A stretch of DNA of 5,698 bases from the NCBI GenBank assembly GCA_003535195.1, contig DOHN01000144.1, forward strand, positions 11,152 through 16,849, given 5' to 3'. The DNA comes from Ruminiclostridium sp. (GTDB lineage Bacteria > Bacillota > Clostridia > DSM-8532). A model generated the notes under the pieces. The model saw only the letters and a list, made by a program, of their open reading frames with translations, did not search any database and had not been told where the DNA came from. Positions 4,862 to 5,698 of the stretch are shown piece by piece. Position 1 is the stretch's first letter, and the number at the start of each line of letters is the position of its first letter. Made by a program: the position numbers and the translations under genes.

Positions 4862-5698
4862 ATGTATATCCATGTGGTTAAACCCGGGGAAAGTATTTAT
4901 TCCATCGCTCGGCAATATGGAGTATCCTGGCAGAAAATTGTTTCCGACAATGAGCTTCAAAACCCCGATCAGCTTGTGGCCGGACAGACCATTGTTATTC
5001 TGGAGGGCAGCCGTCAGCATGTGGTTCAGAGAGGGGAATCCCTTTATCTTATAGCTATGGAATATCAGGTAAGGGTTAGTGATATTCTGCGTGCAAACCC
5101 TCAAATAACCAATCCTTCGAACCTAAGCGTAGGGCAGACCATTACTATTCCGCCAAGAACTATTAAATTTGGCCCCATTCAGGTAAACGGCTATGCCTTT
5201 CCGAATATCAACAGGGAAACCCTCAGAAAAACATTGCCTTATTTGACTTATCTGAGTATATTCAGCTATCAGGTTAACGCAGACGGAAGTCTTGATGATA
5301 TCGATGATACGGAATTGATACAGGCGGCCAGGAGCGCAAGGGTTGCTCCGCTGATGATTATTACTAATATCGGTGAGGATGGGGGCTTCGACAGCGATCT
5401 GGTCAGTACCATCCTCAATAATGAAACGCTTCAGGACACCCTTCTGAATAATGTCATCCGGATCATGCAACAAAAAAACTATTATGGACTGGGTATAGAC
5501 TTCGAATATATTTATCCGCGTGACAGGGAACAATACAATAACTTTCTGAGAAAGGTAGTTTCCAGGCTCCGACCCCTTGGTTTCACCGTTACTACAGCCC
5601 TTGCGCCTAAAACTTCGGCGACACAGCAGGGCCAGCTTTACGAAGCGCATGATTACCCCGTTCACGGGGCGTTGGCAGACCATGTCATTTTAATGACC
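4862..5698 (+). CDS. LysM-GH18 spore-type peptidoglycan hydrolase, 3' end cut by window edge
   Basis: Likely N-acetylglucosaminidase acting on spore cortex peptidoglycan, by its resemblance to the YaaH/SleL family. 279 codons are visible of a family length near 430. Two LysM peptidoglycan-binding modules come first: about 3-46 (HVVKPGESIYSIARQYGV ... GQTIVI) and 53-97 (HVVQRGESLYLIAMEYQV ... GQTITIP). A GH18 barrel begins near 105-110 with VNGYAFPNI. The catalytic strand reads YGLGIDFEYI (208-217), whose Glu215 aligns with the catalytic acid of the GH18 DxDxE motif. The last residues, HVILMT, are the usual lead into the next conserved strand. There is no signal peptide; the first LysM starts at once, as in spore-coat-associated members made in the mother cell. 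GGAG (4849-4852) is nine bases before ATG 4862. Divergent from ilvE. A vegetative autolysin role is less likely without a secretion signal. Confidence 0.92.
   Translation, partial: MYIHVVKPGESIYSIARQYGVSWQKIVSDNELQNPDQLVAGQTIVILEGSRQHVVQRGESLYLIAMEYQVRVSDILRANPQITNPSNLSVGQTITIPPRTIKFGPIQVNGYAFPNINRETLRKTLPYLTYLSIFSYQVNADGSLDDIDDTELIQAARSARVAPLMIITNIGEDGGFDSDLVSTILNNETLQDTLLNNVIRIMQQKNYYGLGIDFEYIYPRDREQYNNFLRKVVSRLRPLGFTVTTALAPKTSATQQGQLYEAHDYPVHGALADHVILMT

Noticed and set aside
5123..5683. 186-codon minus-strand open frame opposite the LysM-GH18 gene
   Set aside because: It mirrors the well-supported GH18 coding frame and has no recognisable domain.

Overview
The window looks like chromosomal core-metabolism DNA from a low-to-mid GC, spore-forming Gram-positive bacterium, most likely in the Clostridia. 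This rests on three things: strong GGAG-type ribosome binding sites on every gene whose start is visible; sigma-A type promoters; and a two-LysM plus GH18 protein without a signal peptide, the architecture of spore cortex or germination N-acetylglucosaminidases (YaaH/SleL family). Genus cannot be fixed from the sequence alone. I found no insertion sequence, phage gene, CRISPR array or toxin/defence gene, and no new multi-gene system.

Left part (1-2420): an argG-argH operon on the minus strand covers the last two steps of arginine synthesis. argG (argininosuccinate synthase, 405 aa) is complete. argH (argininosuccinate lyase) runs off the left edge with 323 complete codons visible. The 138-base gap between them holds a 9-bp inverted repeat around a GC-rich palindrome and is not a terminator. 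Upstream of argG lies a clear promoter (TTGAAT, 17 bp, TATAAT) overlapped by an 18-bp sequence matching the ArgR/AhrC ARG box at 13 of the 14 core positions, so arginine repression of argGH is the obvious reading.

Middle (2421-3342): ruvC (Holliday junction endonuclease, 170 aa) is divergent from argG and stands alone: a strong terminator follows directly and no ruvA or ruvB is adjacent. Opposite it, on the minus strand, is a complete tRNA-Gln(CTG) gene with encoded CCA, a near-consensus promoter with upstream A-tracts, and its own hairpin. ruvC and the tRNA gene therefore converge on a pair of terminators.

Right part (3343-5698): a single-gene ilvE unit (branched-chain aminotransferase, 353 aa, minus strand) ends at a textbook terminator. 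Its 245-base divergent intergenic region with the LysM-GH18 gene is AT-rich and has several inverted repeats, including a weak CodY-like match near ilvE, but no convincing promoter for either gene. The LysM-GH18 gene (plus strand) runs off the right edge after 279 codons, shortly after the catalytic DFE motif of its GH18 domain.

The genes form separate transcription units. argGH and ilvE are both amino-acid biosynthesis loci; ruvC, the tRNA and the spore enzyme are unrelated housekeeping neighbours.
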